Assembly (NCBI GenBank): GCA_038147755.1
Contig: JAYQTS010000002.1
Span: forward strand, 255,849 to 319,848
Direction: 5' to 3'
Origin: UBA5951 sp012269555
Lineage (GTDB): Bacteria; Pseudomonadota; Alphaproteobacteria; Puniceispirillales; Puniceispirillaceae
Length of the DNA: 64,000 nt
The translations under genes were made by a program, and so were the position numbers. Positions 20,252 through 30,704 of the stretch are shown here, in pieces. Each line of letters opens with the position of its first letter. Position 1 is the stretch's first letter. Below the pieces are notes generated by a model. The model was given only the letters and a program-made list of their open reading frames with translations. It ran no database searches and was not told the origin of the DNA.

Positions 20252-22000
20252 CTAGTGAACCTCCGTTTTCTTCTTTTTTGAATTAGCTTTGAAAGAATAC
20301 TCGCAGTCTTCAGGAAAAAATCGCATGGCACAACTTAATGGATTTGAGGCCGCTTGGCCGAGGCCACAAATGCTGGCATCTCTCATTACTGATGCAATCT
20401 CTGTTAATAGTTTTGGCTGATAATGAGGGGCATTCATAATGGAAACTGCTTTTTCAGTCCCTACACGGCAAGGAGTGCATTGGCCGCAGGATTCATGTTT
20501 AAAAAAGTTCATCAGATTTTTCGCAATATCCCAAATATTATCTTCCTCAGAGAGTATAACCACGGCATGACTTCCAACGAAGCAGCCATATTCAGCTAGC
20601 TCACCGCCAAAATCGAGCGCTATATCTGCCTTATTCGCAGGTAAAATTCCTCCTGACGCACCACCTGGAAGATAAGCTTTAAAAATATGTCCTTCAGCCA
20701 TGCCGCCACACTTTTCAATTAATTCATTTGCAGTGGTGCCCGCTGAAGCGAGAACTAATCCAGGATTAGAAACTCTCCCAGAAACAGAATAAGTCCTATG
20801 GCCTGGATGAAATTTTGTACCTAAATCATGAAACCAATCCGCGCCAAATTTAAGTATTTCAGGAACCCAAAATAAGGTCTCTACGTTATTTACTAAAGTT
20901 GGGCGTCCAAAAATGCCTTTTTCTGCAACAAAGGGTGGTCTATGTCTAGGTAAACCACGTTTACCTTCAATTGATTCAATCATTGCTGACTCTTCTCCAC
21001 AAATATAGGCGCCAGCACCTCTCCTTAAATGAATGGTTGTATGGTCAGCAATATCGGTAGTGCTAAGTTTTTGGAGCTCGTTTCTTAGCATAAATAAAAT
21101 TTCTGGATATTCATCTCGGACATATAAGTAGCATTCAGAGATTCCAACTATTAAAGCTGCAATTAATATTCCTTCAATTATTTGGTGTGGGCTTGTAGAT
21201 AAATAATGTCTATCTTTGAAGGTGCCTGGCTCTCTCCTCATCGGCATTTACAGCCATAAGGCGGGGTCCTTTTGCTGTTTTACAATTCTCCATTTTTTGC
21301 CTGTAGGAAATCCAGCACCTCCAAGGCCTTTGAGGGCTGAATTTTCTAGTTGTGTTAGCGCTAAATCATACTTATCGCTATCATTTGAATTCTTCAATTT
21401 TCTAAGAATTTCATATCCACCTGATTGTATGTAAGAGTCTAAGCCCAACACATTTTCTAAAATATCCGATTTATTTTTTTCTTGAATGGCTTGTGAATGC
21501 TCGATCTTTTGCAATTTTTTTAAATCGATGTTTGGGATAACAAAGTGACCGTCTGCAGCAACGGGAGCCTTATCACAGGCGCCTAGGCATGGTGAGGCAA
21601 TAAACCGTATTTCTGTGTTATCATTAGGCGCCATTGATTCTAGTATTTTTTCAGAATTGAATAAAGAACAGGTAATCGAAGTACAAATTCTTATCGTTCT
21701 GTTTGGTGGAGGCTTTTGGCTATCTTTCACTAGTATAAAGTGGTCATAAAAACTCGCAACTTCCCATATTTCTGATAAAGGAAGGTTCATAATAAAAGCT
21801 AATGCACTTAGATTATCTGAAGATAAATGTGAAAATTTATCCTGAATTAAATGCAAATATTCTATTAACATATCTCTTTGCAAAATTTCTGGTAATATTG
21901 CTTTCACGTTATTTATTGCAGCCTGATTTGCAATTCTACCTTTTGGCTTGAATTTACCCATTTTCTTTTTTCGATTTTGATTAGCAGATGAATTCGCCAT
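20252..22000 (-). CDS. Formate dehydrogenase beta subunit, NuoE-NuoF fusion (two frameshifts)
   Basis: NADH-forming subunit. The N-terminal part is a NuoE-like thioredoxin-fold [2Fe-2S] domain (CTSITC, then SPCLGACDKAP); the C-terminal part is NuoF-like with GLGGAGFPTGKKW, RGAGAYICGEESA and the [4Fe-4S] motif SCGQCTPCRVGTEKA. About 583 residues, as in two-subunit FDH1-type enzymes. The frame slips twice near 21225-21275: one A is missing before GGACCCCGCC and one extra A follows GATGAG, which restores LMAVNADEGEPGTFKDRHYL. An AGG lies eight bases before the ATG at 22000. It is upstream of, and in the same operon as, the alpha subunit. Confidence 0.9.
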
Positions 22001-22135
22001 GATTTACACCTTTTAAAGACAGGCTGGTATTATCGTTAAGCCAGTTTTTAAAAATAAGTCAAAAGTATAGTTTTATTTATTGGACAACTAAAATGGTACA
22101 CATTAAAAAAATCCGGCTTATAAACTGTTATTGCC

Positions 22136-22318
22136 TTATTCTGTCTCAGCAGCGACAGGAATAAGCAAAATTATTTCTGCATTTATCAGTTGTTTTCCAA
22201 CATGTTCAAAATTTACAGTAATTCTGGTTCCCTCTATCGATTGTACTTGGCCCACACCCCAATCGGGTCGTTCGGAATGTGTAACAAAGTCACCTAAACT
22301 GTAATCAAATAATGACAT
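22136..22318 (-). CDS. DUF3553 family small protein
   Basis: 60 residues with the family core LGDFVTHSERPDWGVGQVQS and VNFEHVGKQLI. DUF3553 proteins are widespread in alphaproteobacteria and resemble the SH3-like CarD/UvrD-tail fold; no function is established. It stands alone upstream of the formate dehydrogenase operon on the same strand. Confidence 0.85.
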   Translation of the reverse strand: MSLFDYSLGDFVTHSERPDWGVGQVQSIEGTRITVNFEHVGKQLINAEIILLIPVAAETE

Positions 22319-22702
22319 GATTTAAAACCTATTAATTTATTAAACAAAACATGCAGATAAAAAAACACGTTATAAATTTTTACAATTAAAATTTATAAAA
22401 TTAGCTTTCCGTTAGTCGTTTAAAAATTCTGAACGTTCGCGAAGTAGACAATGCATGCTAAATAATTTTTAGCAAACTTCTGTAATGAATGTGCTGTAAT
22501 CTTCAATGTTTTAAAGTTAATGAAAACTAAAATAGTATAAAGAAACAAATTTTTACATAAAGTTTAATTTAAATTTTCCATTAGGAGAGAAAAACCGAAA
22601 GGTTACTAATTTATCACTTGATTTTTGAAAATAAGAGCGTTAAGCGAGATGAAAATATCGTAAAAAAATATTATAACGATTTATTATTTTTGGGGGGAAA
22701 TA
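22319..22702. promoter_or_regulatory. Divergent intergenic region between DUF3553 and dksA
   Basis: 384 bp, very AT-rich, lying between divergent genes, so it should hold both promoters. A short palindrome GAACGTTC sits near 22431-22438. The dksA start has an unusually G-rich upstream stretch (TGGGGGGAAATA). No tRNA, riboswitch or ORF was recognised. Confidence 0.5.
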
Positions 22703-23188
22703 ATGATGGAAGTATCATCTCTTGAAACAAAGAAAAGCAATGGGGCTTCAAAAATAACTAACGAAAACAAGTCGGACGTTCAATTGCCGGTTGGTTACAA
22801 ACCTAGCGCTGACGAAGAATTTATGAATCCTAAGCAAATAGAGTATTTTCGTCAGAAATTAGTGCGTTGGCGGGCAGAATTATTGGATGACGCAAATCAA
22901 ACAATTGCTAATTTATCTACAGAAAATCTTCATAGGCCTGACCAAATGGACCGTGCTCAGATAGAAAGTAATGCAGCACTTGACCTAAGAACAAGAGATA
23001 GGGAGCGTAAATTATTACAAAAAATTGATTCGGCCATGAGACGAATTGAAGATGGAAGTTATGGATATTGTGAAGATACAGGGGAGCCCATTAGTCTTTC
23101 ACGATTAGAAGCAAGACCTATTGCTTCTTTAAGCTTGCATGCACAAGAATTACATGAACGTATGGAACGTGTGCATAGAGACGATTAA
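22703..23188 (+). CDS. dksA: DksA, RNA polymerase-binding transcription factor
   Basis: Secondary-channel RNA polymerase factor that works with ppGpp. It has a variable N-terminus, then FMNPKQIEYFRQKLVRWRAEL, a coiled coil with acidic tip (DRAQIESNAALDLRTRDRE) and the C-terminal YGYCEDTGEPISLSRLEARP. Only one cysteine of the zinc finger remains, as is usual for alphaproteobacterial DksA. It starts at 22703 (or the adjacent ATG at 22706). 161 residues, intact. Confidence 0.95.
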   Translation: MMEVSSLETKKSNGASKITNENKSDVQLPVGYKPSADEEFMNPKQIEYFRQKLVRWRAELLDDANQTIANLSTENLHRPDQMDRAQIESNAALDLRTRDRERKLLQKIDSAMRRIEDGSYGYCEDTGEPISLSRLEARPIASLSLHAQELHERMERVHRDD

Positions 23189-23290
23189 ACATAAATAAAT
23201 TAATATTTTTTTGATTAGATGATTAATTTAGTCCAAAAATTAAACGTTTTTTGGCGAAATATCTTTATTATCAAAAATTTCTTGCAATTA

Positions 23291-23334
23291 AAGAACAAAA
23301 CAGGTACAAAAATTAAGAACAAAACAGGTACAAA
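23291..23334 (+). promoter_or_regulatory. Tandem 20-bp repeat upstream of recA (candidate SOS operator)
   Basis: AAGAACAAAACAGGTACAAA occurs twice at a 24-bp period (23291-23310 and 23315-23334), about 90 bp before recA. Each copy contains GAAC-N7-GTAC, one base away from the alphaproteobacterial LexA box (GTTC-N7-GTTC, read as GAAC-N7-GAAC on the other strand). A role in SOS control is inferred from place and likeness only. Confidence 0.45.
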
Positions 23335-23419
23335 CAAATAAAAATTTGTTTTTTTAAATAATTGTAAAAAAAATTCAGTTCTAGACAATAACTATAAGCT
23401 ATGCATTATGGAGGAAATT

Positions 23420-24481
23420 TTGAGTAACAATGTAGTGGAAATGAAAATGGTAAGTGATGATAAATCAAGAGCTCTAGAGGCAGCGATTGGTCAAATCGAA
23501 AAAGCTTTTGGTAAAGGTTCTGTTATGCGTCTCGGTCAGAACGACTCAGTGGATGATGTCCAAGCTATTTCAACTGGGTCACTTGGTTTAGATATTGCAC
23601 TTGGTATTGGCGGACTTCCAAAGGGCAGAATTATAGAGATATATGGGCCAGAGTCTTCTGGCAAAACTACATTGGCTCTGCATGCAGTTGCACAAGCACA
23701 AAAAGAAAGTGGAAATTGTGCATTTGTTGATGCGGAACATGCTTTAGATCCAGTTTATGCTAAGAAACTTGGGGTGGATTTAGATAATTTGTTAATATCT
23801 CAACCAGATGCTGGTGAACAAGCCTTAGAAATTGCTGACACATTAGTTCGTTCTGGTGCAGTAGATGTGCTTGTTGTTGACTCTGTTGCAGCTCTCGTGC
23901 CAAGAGCTGAGCTTGAAGGTGAGATGGGAGACACACACGTTGGTCTGCAAGCTCGTTTAATGAGCCAAGCTTTACGCAAATTGACATCTTCTATAGCTAA
24001 GTCAAATTGTTTGGTGATTTTTATAAATCAAATAAGGTTAAAAATTGGAGTTATGTTTGGGAGTCCAGAGACAACAACTGGTGGGAATGCACTAAAATTT
24101 TATGCCTCTGTTAGATTAGATATCAGAAGAATTGGTTCCATTAAAGACAAGGATGAAGTTGTTGGAAATCAGACCCGTGTAAAGGTAGTGAAAAACAAAG
24201 TAGCAGCACCTTTTAGGCAGGTGGAATTTGATATTATGTATGGAGAAGGTATTTCAAAAACTGGAGAATTAATTGATTTAGGTGTTGCAGCAGGGTTGGT
24301 AGAAAAATCAGGTTCTTGGTATTCTTATGATTCTCAGCGAATTGGTCAAGGTCGAGAAAATGCTAAAACATATTTGGCAGAAAATCAGTCAGTTGCTGAC
24401 AAGTTAGAACTTGCTATACGCCAAAATGCAGGTTTAGTTCAAAGTCAAATGCTTGATGAAACAATGGTTGAAAATGAATAG
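23420..24481 (+). CDS. recA: RecA recombinase
   Basis: ATP-dependent strand-exchange protein and SOS co-protease. Walker A is GPESSGKT (about residue 76), the DNA-binding loop region is MFGSPETTTGGNALKFYASVRLD, and the C-terminus is acidic as usual. The frame opens with an ATG at 23408, but the canonical GGAGG at 23410-23414 lies inside that extension and is five bases before the TTG at 23420, so TTG is the likelier start (SNNVVEMKM). About 353 residues, intact. Confidence 0.96.
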   Translation: MSNNVVEMKMVSDDKSRALEAAIGQIEKAFGKGSVMRLGQNDSVDDVQAISTGSLGLDIALGIGGLPKGRIIEIYGPESSGKTTLALHAVAQAQKESGNCAFVDAEHALDPVYAKKLGVDLDNLLISQPDAGEQALEIADTLVRSGAVDVLVVDSVAALVPRAELEGEMGDTHVGLQARLMSQALRKLTSSIAKSNCLVIFINQIRLKIGVMFGSPETTTGGNALKFYASVRLDIRRIGSIKDKDEVVGNQTRVKVVKNKVAAPFRQVEFDIMYGEGISKTGELIDLGVAAGLVEKSGSWYSYDSQRIGQGRENAKTYLAENQSVADKLELAIRQNAGLVQSQMLDETMVENE

Positions 24482-24645
24482 AAAGTATAATTAAAAAATC
24501 GTGTGATTTAACTTAAAAAATCATAAATATATTTTAAAGGGTTCCTTATTTTTCGATTTTTTTGTTACAAGATACCTTATATTTAATATATAAGTTTTTA
24601 ATGTTTGGATTATATCCTAGACATATTTATATTATTTACCGTAAA

Positions 24646-24680
24646 AGCATAAAGCGAAAATTTTTCGCTTCTGCTTTTTT
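24646..24680 (+). terminator. Rho-independent terminator downstream of recA
   Basis: AGCATAAAGCGAAAA pairs with TTTTTCGCTTCTGCT as a long hairpin with one small internal mismatch, followed by a T-run. It lies between recA and alaS and would separate their transcription. Confidence 0.75.
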
Positions 24681-24712
24681 ATTTGTGGTAGAAATGAGAG
24701 TAAGAATTTTCT

Positions 24713-27379
24713 ATGTCGAATGTAAATGATATTAGGTCTACATTTTTATCCTATTTCTTAAAAAATGGTCATCATGAAGTTAGCTCTAGCTCACTCGTAC
24801 CTCAGAATGATCCTACATTAATGTTTACAAATGCTGGTATGGTTCAGTTTAAAAACGTATTTACTGGAATAGAACAGCTTGATTATAAACGTGCTGTTAC
24901 TTCTCAAAAATGTGTGCGGGCAGGGGGCAAACATAATGACCTCGAAAATGTTGGTTATACCGCGAGGCATCATACCTTTTTTGAGATGTTGGGAAACTTC
25001 TCATTTGGTGATTATTTTAAAGATAATGCAATAGAACTTGCATGGAATCTTATCACAAAAGAATATGAACTTAATCCAGAAAGACTTTTGGTAACAGTTT
25101 ATCATGAGGATGAAGAAGCAATTTCATTATGGAAAAAAATTGCAGGCCTTAGTGATAATAAGATTATTCGTATTAGTACATTAGATAATTTCTGGTCTAT
25201 GGGGGACCTCGGTCCTTGTGGGCCATGCTCAGAGATTTTTTATGATCATGGAGAACATATAAATGGAGGTCCTCCTGGTTCTAAAGATGAGGATGGAGAT
25301 AGGTTCATTGAAATATGGAATCTTGTTTTCATGCAATATGAACAAACTGAAAAAGGAAGAATAAATCTTCCTAAGCCCTCCATAGATACAGGTATGGGGC
25401 TCGAGCGAATAGCTGCTGTGTTACAAGGCAAACACGATAATTACGATATCGACCTAATGCGCGCTCTTGTGAAGGCATCTGCTCAAATTTCCAATACTGA
25501 TATTGACGGAAAACATTCTGTTTCACACCGTGTTGTTGCTGATCATATTCGTTCTGTGGGTTTTTTAATTGCAGACGGCGTTTTGCCCTCTAATGAGGGA
25601 AGAGGTTACGTGTTACGCAGAATTATGAGGCGTGCTATGAGACATTTGCATCAGTTGGGATGTGAGAAGCCAGTTATGCACAGGTTGGTCAGTAGTTTGG
25701 TACAAGAGATGGGTGGACATTATCCTGAGCTACATCTGGCTGAGTCATTGATTTCTCAAACAATCGAGTCAGAGGAAACTCGTTTTAAAGATACATTGTC
25801 ACGTGGTTTAAAAATTCTCCAGGAAGAAATGGAGGACTTGAGTAAGAATAATATTTTATCCGGTTCAACTGCATTTAAACTTTATGATACATATGGTTTC
25901 CCGTTAGACCTTACGCAAGATTATTTGAGGGGGCATAAATGGCAGGTAGATCTAGAGGGTTTTGAAAAAGGCCATGTTGTCGCAAAAAAATGCGGCTCGT
26001 GCAGCATGGACTGGCTCTGGATCGAAAACAGAAAGTAGATTATTTTTAGAACTGGCGGATAGAAATGGAAGTACTGAGTTTTTAGGATACGGTCAGGTAT
26101 CATCTCAGGGTATAGTAACAAATATAATTTTTGATAATGACGAGACAAATATTTCTTCAAAAGATGAAAAAGTGATTGTCATTACTAATCAAACACCCTT
26201 TTATGCAGAGTCTGGGGGGCAATTGGGAGATACTGGCTACTTTTCTTGGTCAGAAGGGTTTGCCAATGTCGAAAATACTACAAAAATATCTTCTTTATTT
26301 CTGCATCATTGCAAGATTTCTAAAGGCTCACTTTCAGTTGGTCAGCCAATACAAATGAATGTAGATGCAGATAGGAGAGATAAATTACGCTCTAATCATA
26401 GTTCAACGCATTTACTACATGAAGCACTTCGGCTTACATTAGGAAAGCATGTTGTCCAGAAAGGTTCTCTTGTAGCTCCTGATAAATTAAGGTTTGATTT
26501 TTCGCACAACGCACCTGTAAGTTCAGAGCAATTGAGTGTTATTGAAGATATCGTTAATCATCAGGTTCAAATGAATACACCTGTCCAAACTCGTATTATG
26601 ACCCCAAAAGCAGCCATTTCGGAAGGTGCTTTAGCTTTATTCGGAGAAAAATATGGTGAAGAAGTGCGAGTTGTTACTATGGGTAACCCTGAAAAATCGA
26701 AAGGAAAATCAGCTTGGTCGATAGAGCTTTGTGGCGGAACACATGTAAAAGAACTGGTGATATTGGTCAAATAAAAATAATTTCTGAGACTGCAGTTGCT
26801 GGTGGGATTAGAAGAATTGAAGCTGTAAGTCATAATTCAGCCAGACAATGGTTTGAGGCTAGAGAGAAAATCTTAAATAAAACTGCTACTTTGTTAAAAT
26901 CCAAAGTTGAACTTATTCCTGATAGGGTCTCAGCCTTGTTAAGCGAAAAGAAAAAGCTTGAGACCCAAGTTGCTCAATTAAGACAAAAAAATGCTACTGG
27001 AAATGGTACTGGGGATTTAGGTAGTTCTGAAAAAGTTGGTCCCTATAACTTTATTGGCAAAATACTCCAAGATTTACCAACAAAAGAATTAAAGCCGCTT
27101 GCTGATAAATTTCGCTTAAATGCTGTTACTACTGTTATATGTCTAATTTCTGTTCAAGATGACAAATTATCAATAGTTGTGTCCTTGTCGCCAGATTGCG
27201 AAGGAAAGCTAGATGCTGTTTCATTGGTTCGCATTGCTTCTGAGGCTGTAGGTGGAAAAGGGGGGGGTGGCAGATTTGATATGGCCCAAGCTGGTGGTAA
27301 CAACCCAAAGGATGCATTTAAGGCGTTCGAAGCTGTTAAAAATGAATTAGTCTCTTCAAAACAAAGAAACGAATCTTAA
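24713..27379 (+). CDS. alaS: AlaS, alanyl-tRNA synthetase (two frameshifts)
   Basis: Charges tRNA-Ala. The N-terminus (IRSTFLSYFLKNGHHEVSSS), class II core (TARHHTFFEMLGNFSFGDYF), editing domain (NHSSTHLLHEAL and CGGTH zinc site) and C-terminal GGKGGGGRFDMAQAGG are all there. The frame breaks near 25966-25975 (FEK|AMLSQKNAARAAWTGSG; one base too many) and near 26750 (CGGTHVK|RTGDIGQIKIISE; one A missing). Reassembled length of about 889 residues is normal. An essential single-copy gene in this state argues for consensus errors. Confidence 0.94.
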
Positions 27380-27400
27380 AACTATTCGTTTCTTTGTTTA
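27358..27400. terminator. Bidirectional terminator between alaS and icd
   Basis: AAACAAAGAAACGAAT and its complement ATTCGTTTCTTTGTTT form a 16-bp hairpin with a short loop. The left arm overlaps the alaS stop codon. Flanking A and T runs let it serve both convergent genes. Confidence 0.75.
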
Positions 27401-27410
27401 TTAGCCCAAA

Positions 27411-28624
27411 CTATGCCATTGCTTTTTGTAAATTAATATCGAGAGTATCTAAAAATTGGTCAGTCGTCTGGAACGTCTGACTAGAACTTATCAAAATAGC
27501 TAAATCTTTTGTCATTTTACCACTTTCGATAGTTTTAATACATACTTTTTCGAGTGTTTCTGCAAAATCAATGACTTCTTGGGTATTATCAAATTTTCCT
27601 CGATAACTGAGACCTCTCGTCCAGGCAAAGATGGAAGCTATTGGGTTTGTTGATGTTTGTTCACCTTTTTGATGTTGACGGTAATGTCTTGTTACTGTTC
27701 CATGTGCCGCTTCTGCTTCTATTGTTTCTCCATCAGTGTCATCAATACGGATGTCATCAATCCGAGAGAGCCATATCCTTGGGCCACCGTATCCGATTGC
27801 ACATCTCCGTCATAATTTTTGCATGCCCACACATAGCCTCCATTCCATTTCATAGCACAAGCGACCATATCATCAATCAATCTATGCTCATATGTAAGCC
27901 CAGCCTGTTCAAATTTAACTCTAAATTCGTTTTGATATACCTCTTCAAACAAGTCTTTGAAGCGCCCATCATATGCCTTCATGATAGTATTTTTTGTTGA
28001 CATATAAACCGGCCAACCTAAGTCAAGGCCGTAATTCATGCACGCTCTTGCAAAGCCTTTGATTGACTCGTCCAAGTTATACATAGCCATCGCAACTCCA
28101 CCATCAGGAAAATCGTAAACCTCGTGACTGATAGCGTCACCCCCATTAGCCGGTTGGAATGTCATCGTGAGCTTTCCAGGTCCCTTAATTACCATATCAG
28201 TTGCTCGATATTGGTCACCGAATGCGTGCCTTCCAATAACAATTGGTTTTGTCCAACCTGGTACTAATCTTGGAACATTATTTGCGATAATCGGCTGCCT
28301 AAATACCGTTCCCCCAAGAATATTTCTTATTGTTCCGTTAGGTGATTTATACATTTTTTTGAGACTAAATTCTTCAACTCTTTGTTCATCAGGTGTTATA
28401 GTTGCGCACTTAACTCCAACTCTATATTTTTTGATTGCTTCGGCAGCATCTATTGTTATTTGATCATCTGTTTTGTCCCTAGCCTCAATTCCAAGGTCGT
28501 AGTATTTTAAATCTACATCTAAATAAGGATGGATTAATTTATCTTTAATTTTCTGCCAGATGATTCTGGTCATTTCATCTCCATCCATTTCTACAATAGG
28601 ATTTAAGACCTTAATTTTTGTCAT
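27411..28624 (-). CDS. icd: Icd, NADP-dependent isocitrate dehydrogenase (frameshifted)
   Basis: TCA-cycle oxidative decarboxylation of isocitrate. The long N-terminal piece has NPIVEMDGDEMTRIIW, FRQPIIANNVPRLVPGW and DDMVACAMKWNGGYVWACKNYDGDVQSD-type segments of the eukaryote-like monomer-fold dimeric IDH. It stops at 27719 because one base is missing near 27727; the other frame continues GETIEAEAAHGTVTRHYRQH and SIFAWTRGLSYR to a TAG at 27411-27413 (ending LQKAMA). Total is about 404 residues, the family norm. Confidence 0.94.
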
Positions 28625-28800
28625 GAACGACCCCCAAAAATAAAAAATGTCATTTTATTGCTAATTTAAGCTTTGTTGCTTTAAGAATTTAAAAAAACTG
28701 TATTGAAACTAGTCGAACAATAGACAATCTATTTATAAAATACAACAATAACACATTGTTTAAATATACTAAATTAAGCGTTTTTTATATTGTGACTTTC

Positions 28801-29331
28801 TCAAAGATTATCTACCAATTCATCTGCAGTCTTTGACCATGACACAAACTCTAAATTTGTATTATGCATGAATCCACTCTCGGCTATATGAGTTAGTAGC
28901 AATTTCATCGGTTGCCAAAACTCATCAAGGTCGAAAACATGAAACTTGGCATTCAATATCTTAAGTTGGCACCAAGTGAGAACCTCCATTGTCTCATCAA
29001 GAGAACCAAGACCCCCTGGAAGTAGAACGAAATCTGTTGTGTTTTTATACATTAAACTTTTTCGTTCGTGCATCGATTTTGTAATTATTAATTCTGTTAT
29101 TTCTTTGTGCCCAATTTCCTGAGATTCTAAAAACTGCGGCATAATTCCTGTTATAAGTCCACCACTTGATATAGCACCGTCCGCAAATGCGCCCATTAGA
29201 CCTGTTCGACCACCGCCGTAGACAATCTTGTAACCTCTTGCTCCAATCATTTGACCCAGGCGAAATGCTTCTTTCGAAAACTGTGGTGACAGACCATTAG
29301 CTGCACCAGCAAATATACATATCGTTTTCAT
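28801..29331 (-). CDS. LOG-family nucleotide phosphoribohydrolase
   Basis: TIGR00730/LOG protein of 176 residues, with the hallmark PGGLGSLDETMEV and GGGRTGLMGAFADGA. Family members hydrolyse nucleotide monophosphates such as cytokinin ribotides or AMP; the natural substrate in this organism is unknown. The ATG at 29331, preceded by AGGATC, is chosen over an upstream ATG at 29388. It is divergent from the LysM gene. Confidence 0.87.
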   Translation of the reverse strand: MKTICIFAGAANGLSPQFSKEAFRLGQMIGARGYKIVYGGGRTGLMGAFADGAISSGGLITGIMPQFLESQEIGHKEITELIITKSMHERKSLMYKNTTDFVLLPGGLGSLDETMEVLTWCQLKILNAKFHVFDLDEFWQPMKLLLTHIAESGFMHNTNLEFVSWSKTADELVDNL

Positions 29332-29419
29332 TTTGATCCTAGATAAAAAATTTATAATTTTGCCATAATTAGACATGTATCCTATCATTACTTTAGTATT
29401 GTTAGCTAGGAGCTAATTA

Positions 29420-30658
29420 ATGAAAAATTCAAAAATTGGACTCATAGGGTTGTTGGTAGCAGGTATTGTCGCAGCATTTTTCGTAATTAACCTAAACGAA
29501 ACTGCAGAAATTGGCAAAAAAATTGACCAAGAGGAAGCGCGCGAAAATATTGGTGAAATTGAAAGAGTTGAAGAAAAGCTAGATACCTCAGACGAGTTAA
29601 AGGTTGGGTTGCAAGTTACCATGGCACAAGTAAGCCCTGACGGCTCTAGTGTATTTGGTGGTATTGGGCCACCTGGTAAAACCGTAATTTTGTTTAATGG
29701 TGATATTATTATTGCTGAAACCACAATCAATAAAAATGGTGATTGGGTTGCTATTCCAGAAAAACAATTTGAGTCGGGTTCTCATTTTATCCAACTAGGA
29801 ATTAAGCCCGAACATGGTGAAAGTGAAACTGAAAGGCTGTCACTAAGAGTGATATCTGAAAAAGCTGAGAGTGGTTTGAAGGAGGCAGATAATACTGAGA
29901 ATCTGCCATTGACACCAGAAACTACAAATATGGGTGATTCTTCCAAAATATTAGATACAATGATTTCAGATTTAGCTGTGGTTATTGATATCGAAGAAAA
30001 TAAGGAAGAAAAACCGTTTGTGGTATTTGTCCCGAAATCAGATTCATCGATACCGGTAGTGGTGCAATCACCAGATGTTATGGCTGATAAAAAGGAAACC
30101 ATTACTTCCTCAGATGACTCAGATATAGGAAGGTTGCGTTCTGTAGCTTCAGTACTCGATAAAGCAGATAAAATTTCTAGTTTGTCTAATGAAAACGAAT
30201 TTATTCAAATTAGAAGTTTATCTTGGGAGGATAAATCAAAATTAAGATTGTCCGGGTTTGCTGGGGGAGGAAATTCTATGCGCGCATATTTTGACAATCA
30301 ATTTATTGCTTCAATCAAGTGGAATGTTTCTGAGAGAGACGATAAAGTACATCGGTGGAGCATGGTTACAAGGGCGTTAATGCAACCTGACAAACCATAT
30401 AACCTGCGCGCTGAATTATTGGGTGAAGATGAATCAGTTGTGCAAGTAACCGAGATTGAAATAAGTGCTGAGTCGCTTGAAATTGGCAGTGACGGGAGTG
30501 ATATGTTGGTTATTCATAAAGGAGATGCCTTATGGCGTATTGCTTATAGAGCCTATGGACAGGGTGTTCGCTATGTCGATATATTTAAACGCAATAATAA
30601 TCGTATAAATAACCCGGACCTAATTTATCCTAATCAAATATTTGCTATACCCGATTAA
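29420..30658 (+). CDS. LysM-domain envelope protein
   Basis: 412 residues. An N-terminal hydrophobic segment (IGLIGLLVAGIVAAFFVINL) acts as an anchor or signal, followed by an Ig-like region (SVFGGIGPPGKTVILFNG), a long acidic and Ser/Thr-rich linker, and a C-terminal LysM domain (GDALWRIAYRAYGQGVRYVDIFKRNN) that should bind peptidoglycan. It is probably anchored in the inner membrane and facing the periplasm. Specific function is unknown. Confidence 0.82.
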   Translation: MKNSKIGLIGLLVAGIVAAFFVINLNETAEIGKKIDQEEARENIGEIERVEEKLDTSDELKVGLQVTMAQVSPDGSSVFGGIGPPGKTVILFNGDIIIAETTINKNGDWVAIPEKQFESGSHFIQLGIKPEHGESETERLSLRVISEKAESGLKEADNTENLPLTPETTNMGDSSKILDTMISDLAVVIDIEENKEEKPFVVFVPKSDSSIPVVVQSPDVMADKKETITSSDDSDIGRLRSVASVLDKADKISSLSNENEFIQIRSLSWEDKSKLRLSGFAGGGNSMRAYFDNQFIASIKWNVSERDDKVHRWSMVTRALMQPDKPYNLRAELLGEDESVVQVTEIEISAESLEIGSDGSDMLVIHKGDALWRIAYRAYGQGVRYVDIFKRNNNRINNPDLIYPNQIFAIPD

Positions 30659-30704
30659 ATTTAAAAGAAGGTGTTAATTGAAACATTTTATTGGTCAGAT
30701 TTAA

